DNA from: Acidaminococcaceae bacterium
GTDB taxonomy: Bacteria > Bacillota > Negativicutes > Acidaminococcales > Acidaminococcaceae
Length of the DNA: 13,834 nt
Direction of reading: 5' to 3'
Assembly (NCBI GenBank): GCA_024405585.1
Contig: JAKSOM010000011.1
Span: 1 to 13,834 of the forward strand
Every line of letters begins with the position of its first letter. Within the stretch, counting starts at the first letter, position 1. This document shows, in pieces, positions 1 through 6,766 of this stretch. The notes beneath the pieces are model-generated. The model saw only the letters and a program-made list of their open reading frames with translations. It did no database searches and was not told the origin of the DNA. A program made the translations under genes and the position numbers.

Positions 1-23
1 CATCCGCTTCGCTACGCTCAGCA

Positions 24-43
24 CCTTCCCCCCGGGGGGAAGG
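24..43. repeat. Perfect 20-bp GC palindrome
   Basis: The sequence CCTTCCCCCCGGGGGGAAGG is a perfect inverted repeat with its axis between 33 and 34 and no loop. It has no T tract on either side, so it does not look like an intrinsic terminator. The neighbouring bases 1-22, with GCTTCGC- and GCTGAGCG-like stretches, together with the palindrome resemble a dispersed palindromic intergenic repeat, but there is only one copy in this window, so that reading is an inference. Confidence 0.55.
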
Positions 44-99
44 CAAGGGTTCGCACTCTGCTGACTTCCCTGCTCCAATTACAGGAACATATTTCCTTT

Positions 100-134
100 A
101 ATTTCTAACTTCTAACTTATAACTTGTAACTTCT
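100..134 (-). repeat. Heptamer array, five units, AGAAGTT type
   Basis: Read on the plus strand, five 7-base units follow in exact register: aatttct, aacttct, aacttat, aacttgt, aacttct. On the minus strand the consensus is AGAAGTT. There is no insertion or deletion between units although the units differ at one or two bases. The array lies 3' of ftsY and may be the leader of a gene beyond the left edge. It closely resembles the array at 6592-6640. Confidence 0.85.
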
Positions 135-174
135 TTTGCCTTGGAAAGTGCCCCCTTTAAAGCTATTGCCCTAA

Positions 175-1083
175 TCATCCGAAGAGGGCTTCCACAAATT
201 TTTCCGATTCAAAGGGACGGAAGTCCATGATGCCTTCACCCACTCCAATCCATTTTACCGGCAGGCCCAATTCCTCTTTAATCGCAATGACCACACCGCC
301 CTTGGCTGTGCCGTCCAATTTGGTAAGCACCACCCCCGTGACCTTGGCCGTTTCCGCAAAGGCCTTGGCCTGCAAAACAGCATTCTGACCGGTGGTGGCA
401 TCCAAAACCAAAAATGTTTCATGGGGCCCTTCCGGAATTTCCTTTTTGATGACCCGGTAGATTTTTTCCAATTCGTTCATCAGATTGGATTTGTTGTGAA
501 GCCGTCCTGCGGTATCAATAAAAAGTATGTCCGCTTTTCTGGCGACGGCCGCCTGTACCCCGTCATAAACCACAGCCGCCGGGTCCGCCCCTTCTCCATG
601 AGCCACCACATCCACACCGCTCCGCTGACCCCAGATTTTCAGCTGGTCCGCCGCCGCAGCCCTGAAGGTGTCCGCCGCCGCCAGGACCACCTTGTATTTG
701 AAGAGAGTATAGTAGTTTGCCAGTTTGCCGATGGTGGTAGTTTTGCCTACACCATTAACACCCACCACCAGGATAACCGTGGGTTTATGCCCGATACGGG
801 TACGCTGCCCCTCGTCTTTCAGCATTTCCACCAGGTAGTTTTTCATAAAGGGCATCACATCCGCAGTACTCTTAATCCTGCCCGCTTTGGCACCCTGCCG
901 TACCGCATCCAAAATCTTGACGGTAGTTCTGGGCCCCACATCCGCACTGATGAGGATCATTTCCAGTTCCTCAAAAAAATCATCGTCCAAGAAAGACGTA
1001 CTGCTGATTAAGCTGCTGATTCTGTGGGTGAAGTTGTCCCTGGTCCTGGCAAGACCGTTTTTCAAAGTTTCAAAAAATCCCAT
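175..1083 (-). CDS. ftsY: Signal recognition particle receptor FtsY
   Basis: FtsY is the membrane-associated GTPase that docks the SRP-ribosome complex at the Sec translocon. The 302-residue protein shows a full NG domain: Walker A (G1) GVNGVGKTT at 108-116, DTFRAAA at 138-144, DTAGR (G3) at 190-194 and TKLDGTAKGG (G4 and closing loop) at 254-263. The N-terminal 100 residues are the helical N domain. The long acidic A domain of enterobacterial FtsY is absent, as is usual in Firmicutes. The start ATG (1081-1083) overlaps the smc stop by one base (TAATG), and GGAGG sits five bases upstream inside the end of smc, so translation is probably coupled to smc. The partner RNA gene ffs lies in this window at 5821-5936. 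Identification is secure. Confidence 0.97.
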   Translation of the reverse strand: MGFFETLKNGLARTRDNFTHRISSLISSTSFLDDDFFEELEMILISADVGPRTTVKILDAVRQGAKAGRIKSTADVMPFMKNYLVEMLKDEGQRTRIGHKPTVILVVGVNGVGKTTTIGKLANYYTLFKYKVVLAAADTFRAAAADQLKIWGQRSGVDVVAHGEGADPAAVVYDGVQAAVARKADILFIDTAGRLHNKSNLMNELEKIYRVIKKEIPEGPHETFLVLDATTGQNAVLQAKAFAETAKVTGVVLTKLDGTAKGGVVIAIKEELGLPVKWIGVGEGIMDFRPFESEKFVEALFG

Positions 1084-4000
1084 TATGCCTCCATCCCTTC
1101 CACTTTCGTTCCTTCATTGATTTTCACGCTGAGCAGTTTGGATACACCGCTTTCCTCCATAGTGACACCATACATAATATCCGCACTTTCCATAGTACCC
1201 TTACGGTGGGTAATGACTATGAACTGAGTTTTTTGAGCATAATTGTGTAAAAAATTGCTGAACCTGCCGATATTGGCATCGTCCAAGGGAGCATCAATTT
1301 CGTCAAGAATACAGAAGGGACTGGGCTGGTAGCTAAGCAGGGCAAACAGCAAAGCAATAACCGTCAACGCCCTTTCGCCGCCGCTCAAAAGGAAGAGACC
1401 CTGCAGTTTCTTGCCCGGGGGCTGGGCCTCAATTTCGATGCCGCACTCCAAAGGATCCTCATTTTCAGCCAGTTTCAGAATAGCCGTACCGCCACCGAAG
1501 AGTTCCCGGTAACACTCCGCAAAATGCCGGTTGATTTGGGCAAAGGCCTGCTGGAAACGGCTGCTCATGCCTGAGTTGATTTCCGCAATGACGGTTTCCA
1601 GATTATCCTTGGCCGCCACCAAATCCGCATATTGCTTCTGATAGAGTTCCGCCTGTTCCTTGGCCGCATTATATTCCTCAACTGCTGCCGGATTGACGGG
1701 TCCCAGGGCAATAATATCGGAGGTGAGTTTCTTGTCCATCCGCTTCAATTCATTATCACTGGCATCAGCAAGCAAACCTTCCGCCCGTGCCCCATCCACA
1801 CTCAAATGATATTCCAAATCCAGCTGTTCAATGGCATGGTCATAGTCAGCCTGAACCCTGATGAGATCCATTTCAATCTGATGCATTTTGCCCTGGGCCT
1901 GAGCTACCACCACCCTTTGCTGTTGGGCCGCCGCTTCCGCCTCCTCATGCCGGGCCTGGGCCTGGGCCCTGGCCTGCATAAACTGCTCCTTGCCGCCCGC
2001 ACTTTGGGCAAGGTCCAGCATCATCTTTTCCTCCTGCTCCTTCATGCCACCCCGCTGCTCCGCAAAGTCCTCCGCCAAATGCTGATTCTTCTCCAGTTCT
2101 TCCTCATTCCGGGCAATCTGCTCCTGCAAAGAGCCCTGGGCCAAATCCAGGTCCTGCATCCTTTGTTCCATGTATTTCATCTGGGATTCCGTATTGCCCA
2201 GTTTAACCTTTTCCTCGTTCAGAGAATTATCCAAAGTCGCAATGACCCTTTGTTCCTTGGTAATCCGATTGTTCAATTCATCCAGCTTTTCCTTGGCACC
2301 CTGGTCCTGATTCTGCCGCTGCTGCAACTGACTGCGGAGTTCCTTCACCCTTTCCCGTTGAGCCATATAAGCATCAGCAATACCCCTCCGCTCCCCAAGG
2401 GCCTGGGAGAGTTTCCCCTCCGCCTCCGTCTTCTCCCGCTGCAAATTGGCAACTTCCAACTGCAATTCCTTAAACCTTAAAGATGTTTTCTGGCTCTGTT
2501 CCTCCAAGGCCTTCACATCCTTTTGGGTTTTGGCCGCCACATCCTGGGCATTTTCCAATTTCTCCTGCCAGGTCAAAATCTCATCTTCCAATTGTGTTGC
2601 AGTCACTTTTAATTCTGCAATGGCCTTCTCCCTGCTCAAGTAACCTTCCCGCTGACGGCGGGCACCACCGGTCAGGGAACCGCCCACATTCACCACATCC
2701 CCGTCCAAAGTAACCGCCCGGATTCTGAAACGTGCCTTTTGGGCCGCCTCATGAGCCCTGTCCAAATTCTCCGCCACCAAAATTCTGCCCAAAAGGAAAC
2801 GCAGGGCCCGCTCCGCCCTACCGTCACACTTCACCAAATCAAAGGCATAGCCCAAAACCCCCGGCAATTTGGTCAGATTCCTTTCCTCCTCCGTCAAAGG
2901 TCTGGGGGAAATGATATCCAAAGGCAGGAAAGTGGCCCGGCCGCCGTTGGTTTCTTTCAAAAAACGTATGGCTGTTTTGGCCGTAGAGGCATCCTTCGCA
3001 ACAATGTTCTGAGCACCTTCACCCAGTGCCGTCTCAATGGCCGTAACTAATTCCGGCTTCACCTCAATCAATTCCGCCGCCACACCGATAATAGCATCCC
3101 TCCAAGGAGCGGCATTTCTCATTACCGCCCGGATGCCATTGCCAAAACCGTCATAGGCCTCCTGCATCCGCTCCAAAGAGTTAAGACGGGCCTCAGCCAT
3201 GGCAAACTGCCGTTCTGCCTCGTTCTTTTTCACCTGCAAATCGGCCGCTTCGGCGTTTTCCCTTGCATAGCGCTGGCCAAGTTCCTGCAACTCCGCCCTA
3301 AACCGATTCAGATTTTGCTCCACACCGGCCAATTCATCCGCGGTATTACGGCCCTTTCGCTCCACCTCGTCCGCCTGGGCCTCCAAAGCAATAATAGTTT
3401 CCTTCAAATCTTCACGGATTTTTACCCTGTCTTCCTGTTCCTTCTCCAATGCCTTCAGCTCCGTATCCATAGCCAAAAGCTCCTGCATCCCCTGAAAATA
3501 ACTCCCCTGGGCATCATTCTGCTCAGCAATGGCGGCAGTCAATCTGCCCTGGGCGGCGTCCCGCTCCTCCTGCTTCTGCTTTATAACCAGGCCGGTACCA
3601 TTAAAAGTCCGCTCCAAAACATCGAAATCATTAGCCAAATTTTCCAAAATTTCCCGGTTGGCCGTAACCTGATTTTCCAAATTTTTATTGGCCTCTTCCA
3701 AACGGATTTTGGTTCTGGTGCTGCTGTCATATTTTTCCTGCAAAAGATTGATTTCGCCCCGCAACCGCTCCAATGCGGTTTCCTTTTCCGCAATAATCCC
3801 CTGCAAATTGGCAAAATCATCGTTAATCTTGTCCACCGCATGCTGCAGTTCCACCGCCGCCGCTTCCCGCCGGCCCAACTCCGCCTGCTTCTCCGCAAGG
3901 TCAAGCTGCCAGGCGTTCTGTTTGTCCACCAGTTTCTGCTTAGCCCCATCCACATTGTCAATCTTACGCATAAACTCCGTCAGACGGACCTTTTTCAACT

Positions 4001-4661
4001 GTCCGTCCAACTCATTAAAACGCAGGGTCTTGGCCGCCGCCGCCTCCATGGGCACCAGCTGGTTTTCCTTTTCCACCTTAATATCATTGATACGCAAAAG
4101 ATTCTGGCCGGTTTCATCCAGTTTCCGCATGGCCTCCTTCTTACGCATACGGTATTTGGCAATCCCCGCTGCCTCTTCAAAAATGGTTCTTCTTTCCTCC
4201 GGACGGGCATTCAGAATTTCATCAATCTTATTCTGCCCGATGATGCTCATGGAGCCCTTGCCCAGACCTGTATCCGCCATCAAATCCACAATGTCCTTCA
4301 GCCGGACGTTCTTCTTGTTGATTTGGTATTCGCTGTCGCCGCTGCGGTAAAGCCGCCTGGTCAAGCTGACCTCATCAAAATCCAGATTCAACTTATGGTC
4401 GCTGTTGTCAAACACCAAATTCACTTCCGCCAACCCCAACTGACGGCGTTTAGATGTACCGTTGAAAATCACATCCTCCATCTTGCCGCCCCGGAGATTC
4501 TTAGAACTCTGCTCACCCAAAACCCAACGGATAGCATCGGAAATATTGGATTTGCCGCTGCCGTTGGGACCAACGATGGCAGTCACGCCCCTGTCAAAAT
4601 TCAGTTCTGTTTTTTCTGCAAATGATTTGAAACCCACTGTGGTGAAACTTTTTAACTTCAT
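1083..4661 (-). CDS. smc: Chromosome segregation ATPase SMC
   Basis: This is the core ATPase of bacterial condensin (with ScpA and ScpB), which folds and segregates the chromosome. The 1192-residue length is normal. Walker [10 protein letters not shown] is at 31-39. Two long coiled coils rich in Glu, Gln, Lys and Ala flank a globular hinge at roughly 500-675, which ends in a Gly-rich GGSLTGG stretch. The C-terminal head has the signature LSGGE starting at 1092 and Walker B FCILDE at about 1116-1121, followed by the D-loop. The start ATG is preceded by AAGGAAAG at good spacing, and a promoter lies at 4694-4722. ftsY follows with a one-base overlap, the common smc-ftsY pair of Firmicutes. rnc, often found upstream of smc, is not here; a divergent stress-protein gene takes that place. 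Confidence 0.98.
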   Translation of the reverse strand: MKLKSFTTVGFKSFAEKTELNFDRGVTAIVGPNGSGKSNISDAIRWVLGEQSSKNLRGGKMEDVIFNGTSKRRQLGLAEVNLVFDNSDHKLNLDFDEVSLTRRLYRSGDSEYQINKKNVRLKDIVDLMADTGLGKGSMSIIGQNKIDEILNARPEERRTIFEEAAGIAKYRMRKKEAMRKLDETGQNLLRINDIKVEKENQLVPMEAAAAKTLRFNELDGQLKKVRLTEFMRKIDNVDGAKQKLVDKQNAWQLDLAEKQAELGRREAAAVELQHAVDKINDDFANLQGIIAEKETALERLRGEINLLQEKYDSSTRTKIRLEEANKNLENQVTANREILENLANDFDVLERTFNGTGLVIKQKQEERDAAQGRLTAAIAEQNDAQGSYFQGMQELLAMDTELKALEKEQEDRVKIREDLKETIIALEAQADEVERKGRNTADELAGVEQNLNRFRAELQELGQRYARENAEAADLQVKKNEAERQFAMAEARLNSLERMQEAYDGFGNGIRAVMRNAAPWRDAIIGVAAELIEVKPELVTAIETALGEGAQNIVAKDASTAKTAIRFLKETNGGRATFLPLDIISPRPLTEEERNLTKLPGVLGYAFDLVKCDGRAERALRFLLGRILVAENLDRAHEAAQKARFRIRAVTLDGDVVNVGGSLTGGARRQREGYLSREKAIAELKVTATQLEDEILTWQEKLENAQDVAAKTQKDVKALEEQSQKTSLRFKELQLEVANLQREKTEAEGKLSQALGERRGIADAYMAQRERVKELRSQLQQRQNQDQGAKEKLDELNNRITKEQRVIATLDNSLNEEKVKLGNTESQMKYMEQRMQDLDLAQGSLQEQIARNEEELEKNQHLAEDFAEQRGGMKEQEEKMMLDLAQSAGGKEQFMQARAQAQARHEEAEAAAQQQRVVVAQAQGKMHQIEMDLIRVQADYDHAIEQLDLEYHLSVDGARAEGLLADASDNELKRMDKKLTSDIIALGPVNPAAVEEYNAAKEQAELYQKQYADLVAAKDNLETVIAEINSGMSSRFQQAFAQINRHFAECYRELFGGGTAILKLAENEDPLECGIEIEAQPPGKKLQGLFLLSGGERALTVIALLFALLSYQPSPFCILDEIDAPLDDANIGRFSNFLHNYAQKTQFIVITHRKGTMESADIMYGVTMEESGVSKLLSVKINEGTKVEGMEA

Positions 4662-4693
4662 GGCACTTTCCTTATCTTAAATTTTTCTACCAT

Positions 4694-4722
4694 ATTTTAG
4701 CACATATGAATATTATTTACAA
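4694..4722 (-). promoter_or_regulatory. Predicted smc-ftsY promoter
   Basis: On the minus strand a -35 TTGTAA (4717-4722) and a -10 TAAAAT (4694-4699) are separated by 17 bases, and the -10 carries an extended TGn (TGTGCTAAAAT). The smc start codon lies about 33 bases beyond the -10. The -35 hexamer is the same six base pairs used as -35 by the divergent promoter. The call rests on sequence match only. Confidence 0.7.
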
Positions 4723-4741
4723 TTGCACAGCTTATGTGCTA
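4698..4741. repeat. 9-bp inverted repeat over divergent promoters
   Basis: TAGCACATA at 4698-4706 and TATGTGCTA at 4733-4741 are perfect inverted copies, 26 bases apart. Their centre (4719.5) is exactly the centre of the -35 hexamer at 4717-4722. Each arm overlaps the extended -10 of one promoter. It could be a two-site operator, or simply two copies of the same extended -10 motif facing apart. Confidence 0.75.
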
Positions 4742-4745
4742 TAAT
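4717..4745 (+). promoter_or_regulatory. Predicted promoter of stress-protein gene
   Basis: The -10 is a perfect TATAAT at 4740-4745 with an extended TGn (TGCTATAAT). The -35 can be read as TTACAA at 4717-4722 with 17-base spacing or TTTACA at 4716-4721 with 18-base spacing. The gene starts about 58 bases after the -10, leaving a leader of roughly 50 bases in which a short GGAAT/ATTCC hairpin (4755-4774) can be drawn. Confidence 0.75.
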
Positions 4746-4803
4746 ACTTTTCGTGGAATTGGAGTTGCGATTCCCTTGTGCCATAAATTGAAAGGAGTAA
4801 TCT

Positions 4804-5631
4804 ATGAGCAGTTTTTCACGGGTCTTAATGGCAACAGACCTGTCCCATCAGTCGGTTAATATGACTGACGGTTTAACCAGCTTGTGCCCGGACAAAGATA
4901 CCAATGTTATCTTGGCCCACGTATTTGAAGACGACGAAGACGCCGACCCCCGAAGTAGTCAGTACAAAAAAATTCTTGAGAAGCTGAAAAGTTTCCGCAA
5001 CATACTATCCCAAGAGGGATACAACAACCTTAACATCATCACCTCCAGGGGTGACCCTGCTCAAGAAATTCACCGCTTGACGGAGGAAAATGATTGTGAT
5101 TTGATTTTTGTGGCCAGCCACCGCAAGGGTTTCATCCGCAGTGCCATTATGGGCACCAGCACCACCTATGACCTGGCCAGGGCCACACTGCAGCCACTCT
5201 TCATCGACAAAGATGACGAGGATGCCCAGGAAAACCTGCTGGCAAAAGTATTGGTTGCCACGGATTTTTCCAAAAAATCCCTGCAGGCACTGGAGTTTTT
5301 AAGGGAACTCAGGGAAAATGTTGGCAGCGTGCTCTTCGTCCATGTCATCGAAGACGAAGATGACACCAATCCTGGAGACGCAGAAACCTTCCTTAAGGAA
5401 TTGGTGGACGAAATGAAAATATTTGGCATCTCTTCGGAATACGTAGTCCGTGAGGGTGTAGCCAGCAAAGAAATTATGCGTACCGCCGAGGAAAAGGACT
5501 GCCAAATGATTACCATGGCCAAAACCGGAGCCGGAGCCACCGACCTGGACCCCCTGGGCAGCACATCCAAAAACCTCCTTATGAACGCCAAATGTGCCCT
5601 GCTCCTCATACCTGATGTGGATGATGACTAA
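4804..5631 (+). CDS. Tandem universal stress protein (two UspA domains)
   Basis: The 275-residue soluble protein is two UspA folds in tandem, residues about 1-136 and 147-272. Each begins with the typical first strand and loop (RVLMATDLS at 6-14; KVLVATDFS at 148-156) and has an LAHV/FVHV strand followed by acidic residues (38-41, 178-181). The family's ATP-binding motif is G-x2-G-x9-G-S/T. The first half reads A104-x2-R107-x9-G117-T118, losing both leading glycines. The second half reads A239-x2-G242-x9-G252-S253, losing one. Nucleotide binding is therefore uncertain, at least in the first half. AAAGGAG stands seven bases before the ATG. Such proteins help cells survive stress or starvation, but the exact role here is unknown. 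The gene is divergent from smc and shares its control region; no terminator separates it from the tRNA promoter. Confidence 0.9.
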   Translation: MSSFSRVLMATDLSHQSVNMTDGLTSLCPDKDTNVILAHVFEDDEDADPRSSQYKKILEKLKSFRNILSQEGYNNLNIITSRGDPAQEIHRLTEENDCDLIFVASHRKGFIRSAIMGTSTTYDLARATLQPLFIDKDDEDAQENLLAKVLVATDFSKKSLQALEFLRELRENVGSVLFVHVIEDEDDTNPGDAETFLKELVDEMKIFGISSEYVVREGVASKEIMRTAEEKDCQMITMAKTGAGATDLDPLGSTSKNLLMNAKCALLLIPDVDDD

Positions 5632-5638
5632 ATAATGC

Positions 5639-5667
5639 TTGACTAAAAGTCAGAATAATCGTATAAT
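5639..5667 (+). promoter_or_regulatory. Promoter of tRNA-Ser(GGA)
   Basis: TTGACT at 5639-5644 and a perfect TATAAT at 5662-5667 are 17 bases apart, a near-consensus vegetative promoter. Transcription should begin about 5674, some 12 bases before the mature tRNA. The -35 starts eight bases after the stress-protein stop codon. Confidence 0.88.
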
Positions 5668-5685
5668 AGCCTTTGCAACTATTTT

Positions 5686-5776
5686 GGAGAGATGACCGAG
5701 TGGTTGAAGGTGCACGCCTGGAAAGCGTGTGTACACCTAAAGTGTACCGAGGGTTCGAATCCCTCTCTCTCCGCCA
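5686..5776 (+). tRNA. tRNA-Ser, anticodon GGA
   Basis: The acceptor GGAGAGA (5686-5692) pairs with TCTCTCC, followed by the discriminator G and an encoded CCA (5774-5776). The anticodon loop is CTGGAAA, giving anticodon GGA, which reads UCC and UCU. The long variable arm around GTACACCTAAAGTGTAC is the class II hallmark of tRNA-Ser. The T arm GAGGGTTCGAATCCCTC is intact. It has its own strong promoter and is followed by ffs, an arrangement also known in other Firmicutes. Confidence 0.97.
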
Positions 5777-5785
5777 CTTAAAAAC

Positions 5786-5815
5786 AACCGCTCCAAACAA
5801 GCGGTTTTTCTTTTC
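5786..5815 (+). terminator. Intrinsic terminator after tRNA-Ser(GGA)
   Basis: AACCGCT (5786-5792) pairs with AGCGGTT (5800-5806) around a seven-base loop, followed by a T-rich stretch TTTCTTTT. The stem is only seven base pairs, so some read-through into ffs is plausible. Confidence 0.7.
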
Positions 5816-5820
5816 CCTTT

Positions 5821-5936
5821 AGCACCGCATCCATCGGGTCCCCGCAAGGAGATGCCGTGAACCGGGTCAGGTCCGGAAGGAAGCAGCCCTAAGCGGAGTA
5901 ACCTGTGCCGGGGGCAGCCCGGTGGCTGCGGTGCTG
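5821..5936 (+). ncRNA. ffs: Signal recognition particle RNA, short (4.5S-like) form
   Basis: The segment 5865-5889 contains the conserved helix-8 core CAGGTCCGGAAGGAAGCAGC, with the GGAA tetraloop at 5875-5878, where Ffh binds. The ends AGCACCGCA (5821-5829) and TGCGGTGCT (5927-5935) pair to close the hairpin. Flanking CCCT (5815-5818) and AGGG (5937-5940) could lengthen the stem, so the mature ends are uncertain by some bases. The gene is about 115 nt and lacks the Alu domain found in the 270-nt SRP RNAs of Bacillus. The product works with Ffh and with FtsY, encoded at 175-1083. No promoter of its own is visible between the tRNA and this gene. Confidence 0.95.
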
Positions 5937-5949
5937 AGGGGGAACAGTA

Positions 5950-5990
5950 AAAAACAATCGGAGTGCTAACGCACTCCGATTGTTTTTGCT
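5950..5990. terminator. Bidirectional terminator between ffs and cyclodeaminase gene
   Basis: A 17-bp perfect stem (5950-5966 with 5971-5987) closes on the four-base loop TAAC. The arms end in A5 and T5, so both strands give a GC-rich stem with a U tract. It follows ffs on the plus strand. On the minus strand it covers the last codons of the cyclodeaminase gene, whose TAG stop (5966-5968) sits at the stem-loop border. Confidence 0.9.
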
Positions 5991-6586
5991 TTGCTCTTTT
6001 GCACCGCTTCTTTATATTCCTTCAATTTGGCTCGACAATCATCATTAAAACTTTCATTATGAGTCAGGGGCAGATTTATCAAAACATTTTGCTCAGCACA
6101 CTCCAGGGCCGCCCCTGCCAAAATAACCGAACAGGCCGCATCCGTCAACAAAGCAGGATTGCCTATTTGCGCCACCCGTTCCGTCAGGGCCGCCGCCTTT
6201 ACGCAATGCTCCGCAATCCGCAAAGGAACTAGGGCTGCAAACTGGGCTGCCTTCGCCAAACGCTCCCTGCGAAGCAGTTGCTCCTGAGGTCCGTTTTTCG
6301 GCAGATGATAACACTCCATAACCCCGTTATAGGCCTTGGCATCCTCATCCACCAATTTCAAAAACTCCGCTCTGGCCACCTGCAATTCACCTTCCAAGAG
6401 CATTACTTCCTTTTCCACCGCAGCAAACTTCGGTTTGCCCAAAGTCAGATTGGCCATCATGGAACCCAGTGCCGCCGCCACCGCCCCCACCAGGGCACTG
6501 GCACCGCCGCCACCGGGTGTGGGCTGCTTGGATGCAAGAATATCCAAAAATTTTGCAATTGAGTTTTCCGACCAAACAATACTCAC
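5966..6586 (-). CDS. Cyclodeaminase/cyclohydrolase family protein
   Basis: A stand-alone protein of 206 residues related to the C-terminal domain of formiminotransferase-cyclodeaminase and to methenyltetrahydrofolate cyclohydrolase FchA. The hallmark PTPGGGGASALVGAVAAAL is at 22-40, followed by ANLT (45-48), the conserved VDEDAKAY (79-86) and, late in the protein, TDAACSVILAGAAL. Family members deaminate 5-formimino-THF or hydrolyse 5,10-methenyl-THF; which applies here cannot be told, because no histidine- or purine-degradation gene is nearby. I chose GTG at 6584-6586. The only other start in frame, TTG at 6605-6607, would add seven residues encoded by heptamer repeat and has its GGAG just one base away. 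The ribosome site before GTG (TTGAG) is weak. The 3' end lies inside a bidirectional terminator. It is probably cotranscribed with the tRNA-Ser(UGA) upstream. Confidence 0.88.
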   Translation of the reverse strand: MSIVWSENSIAKFLDILASKQPTPGGGGASALVGAVAAALGSMMANLTLGKPKFAAVEKEVMLLEGELQVARAEFLKLVDEDAKAYNGVMECYHLPKNGPQEQLLRRERLAKAAQFAALVPLRIAEHCVKAAALTERVAQIGNPALLTDAACSVILAGAALECAEQNVLINLPLTHNESFNDDCRAKLKEYKEAVQKSKAKTIGVR

Positions 6587-6591
6587 GTTCT

Positions 6592-6640
6592 CAATTCTAA
6601 ATTCCAAACTCCAAATTCTAAGTTCTGAATCCTAAGTTCT
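6592..6640 (-). repeat. Heptamer array, seven units, AGAATTT type
   Basis: On the plus strand seven units follow in exact register: caattct, aaattcc, aaactcc, aaattct, aagttct, gaatcct, aagttct. The array makes up nearly all of the space between the tRNA-Ser(UGA) 3' end and the cyclodeaminase gene start, so it is the leader of that gene. It matches the 100-134 array in type (AAnTTCT). Confidence 0.88.
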
Positions 6641-6645
6641 CATTA

Positions 6646-6733
6646 TGGCGGAAGGGGTGGGATTCGAACCCACGGAGGGTTGCCCCTCGCTGGTTTTCAA
6701 GACCAGAGCCTTAAACCACTCGACCACCCTTCC
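6646..6733 (-). tRNA. tRNA-Ser, anticodon UGA
   Basis: Read on the minus strand, GGAAGGG (6727-6733) pairs with CCCTTCC, followed by G and an encoded CCA (6646-6648). The anticodon stem-loop CTGGT-CTTGAAA-ACCAG gives anticodon TGA, reading UCA and other UCN codons. A long variable arm (GCGAGGGGCAACCCTCC) marks it as class II serine. The T arm GTGGGTTCGAATCCCAC is intact. It lies 33 bases after the DUF3084 gene. A TATAGT-like -10 can be seen near 6746-6751 but without a convincing -35, so it may be cut out of a longer operon transcript. No terminator separates it from the cyclodeaminase gene. Confidence 0.96.
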
Positions 6734-6766
6734 GAAAACCTACACTATATAACTGTTCTTATATTA

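Larger units (their letters stand above)
1..174. other. Non-coding stretch 3' of ftsY
   Basis: No open reading frame of useful length is seen on either strand. The only structured parts are the GC palindrome at 24-43 and the heptamer array at 100-134, both listed separately. No hairpin followed by a T tract, which would end ftsY transcription, is visible on the minus strand here, so ftsY may be read through into whatever lies left of the window. Confidence 0.6.

Noticed and set aside
24..43. GC palindrome as the ftsY terminator
   Set aside because: No T tract follows on the minus strand, there is no loop, and it lies more than 130 bases after the ftsY stop.
100..134. Heptamer arrays as CRISPR or variable-number loci
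   Set aside because: Units are 7 bases without spacers, and no cas genes are present, so they are not CRISPR. Units are degenerate, so simple recent slippage is also not shown by this sequence alone.
3315..4625. Long open frame of 436 codons on the plus strand opposite smc
   Set aside because: It lies wholly antisense to the well-supported smc gene, has no recognisable domain, and reads as the reverse shadow of coiled-coil and ATPase codons. The same holds for the 282-codon frame at 1632-2480.
5686..6733. The two tRNA-Ser genes as integration sites of a mobile element
   Set aside because: No integrase, no repeated tRNA 3' end and no phage-like gene is seen between or beside them; the genes between are ffs and a conserved metabolic gene.
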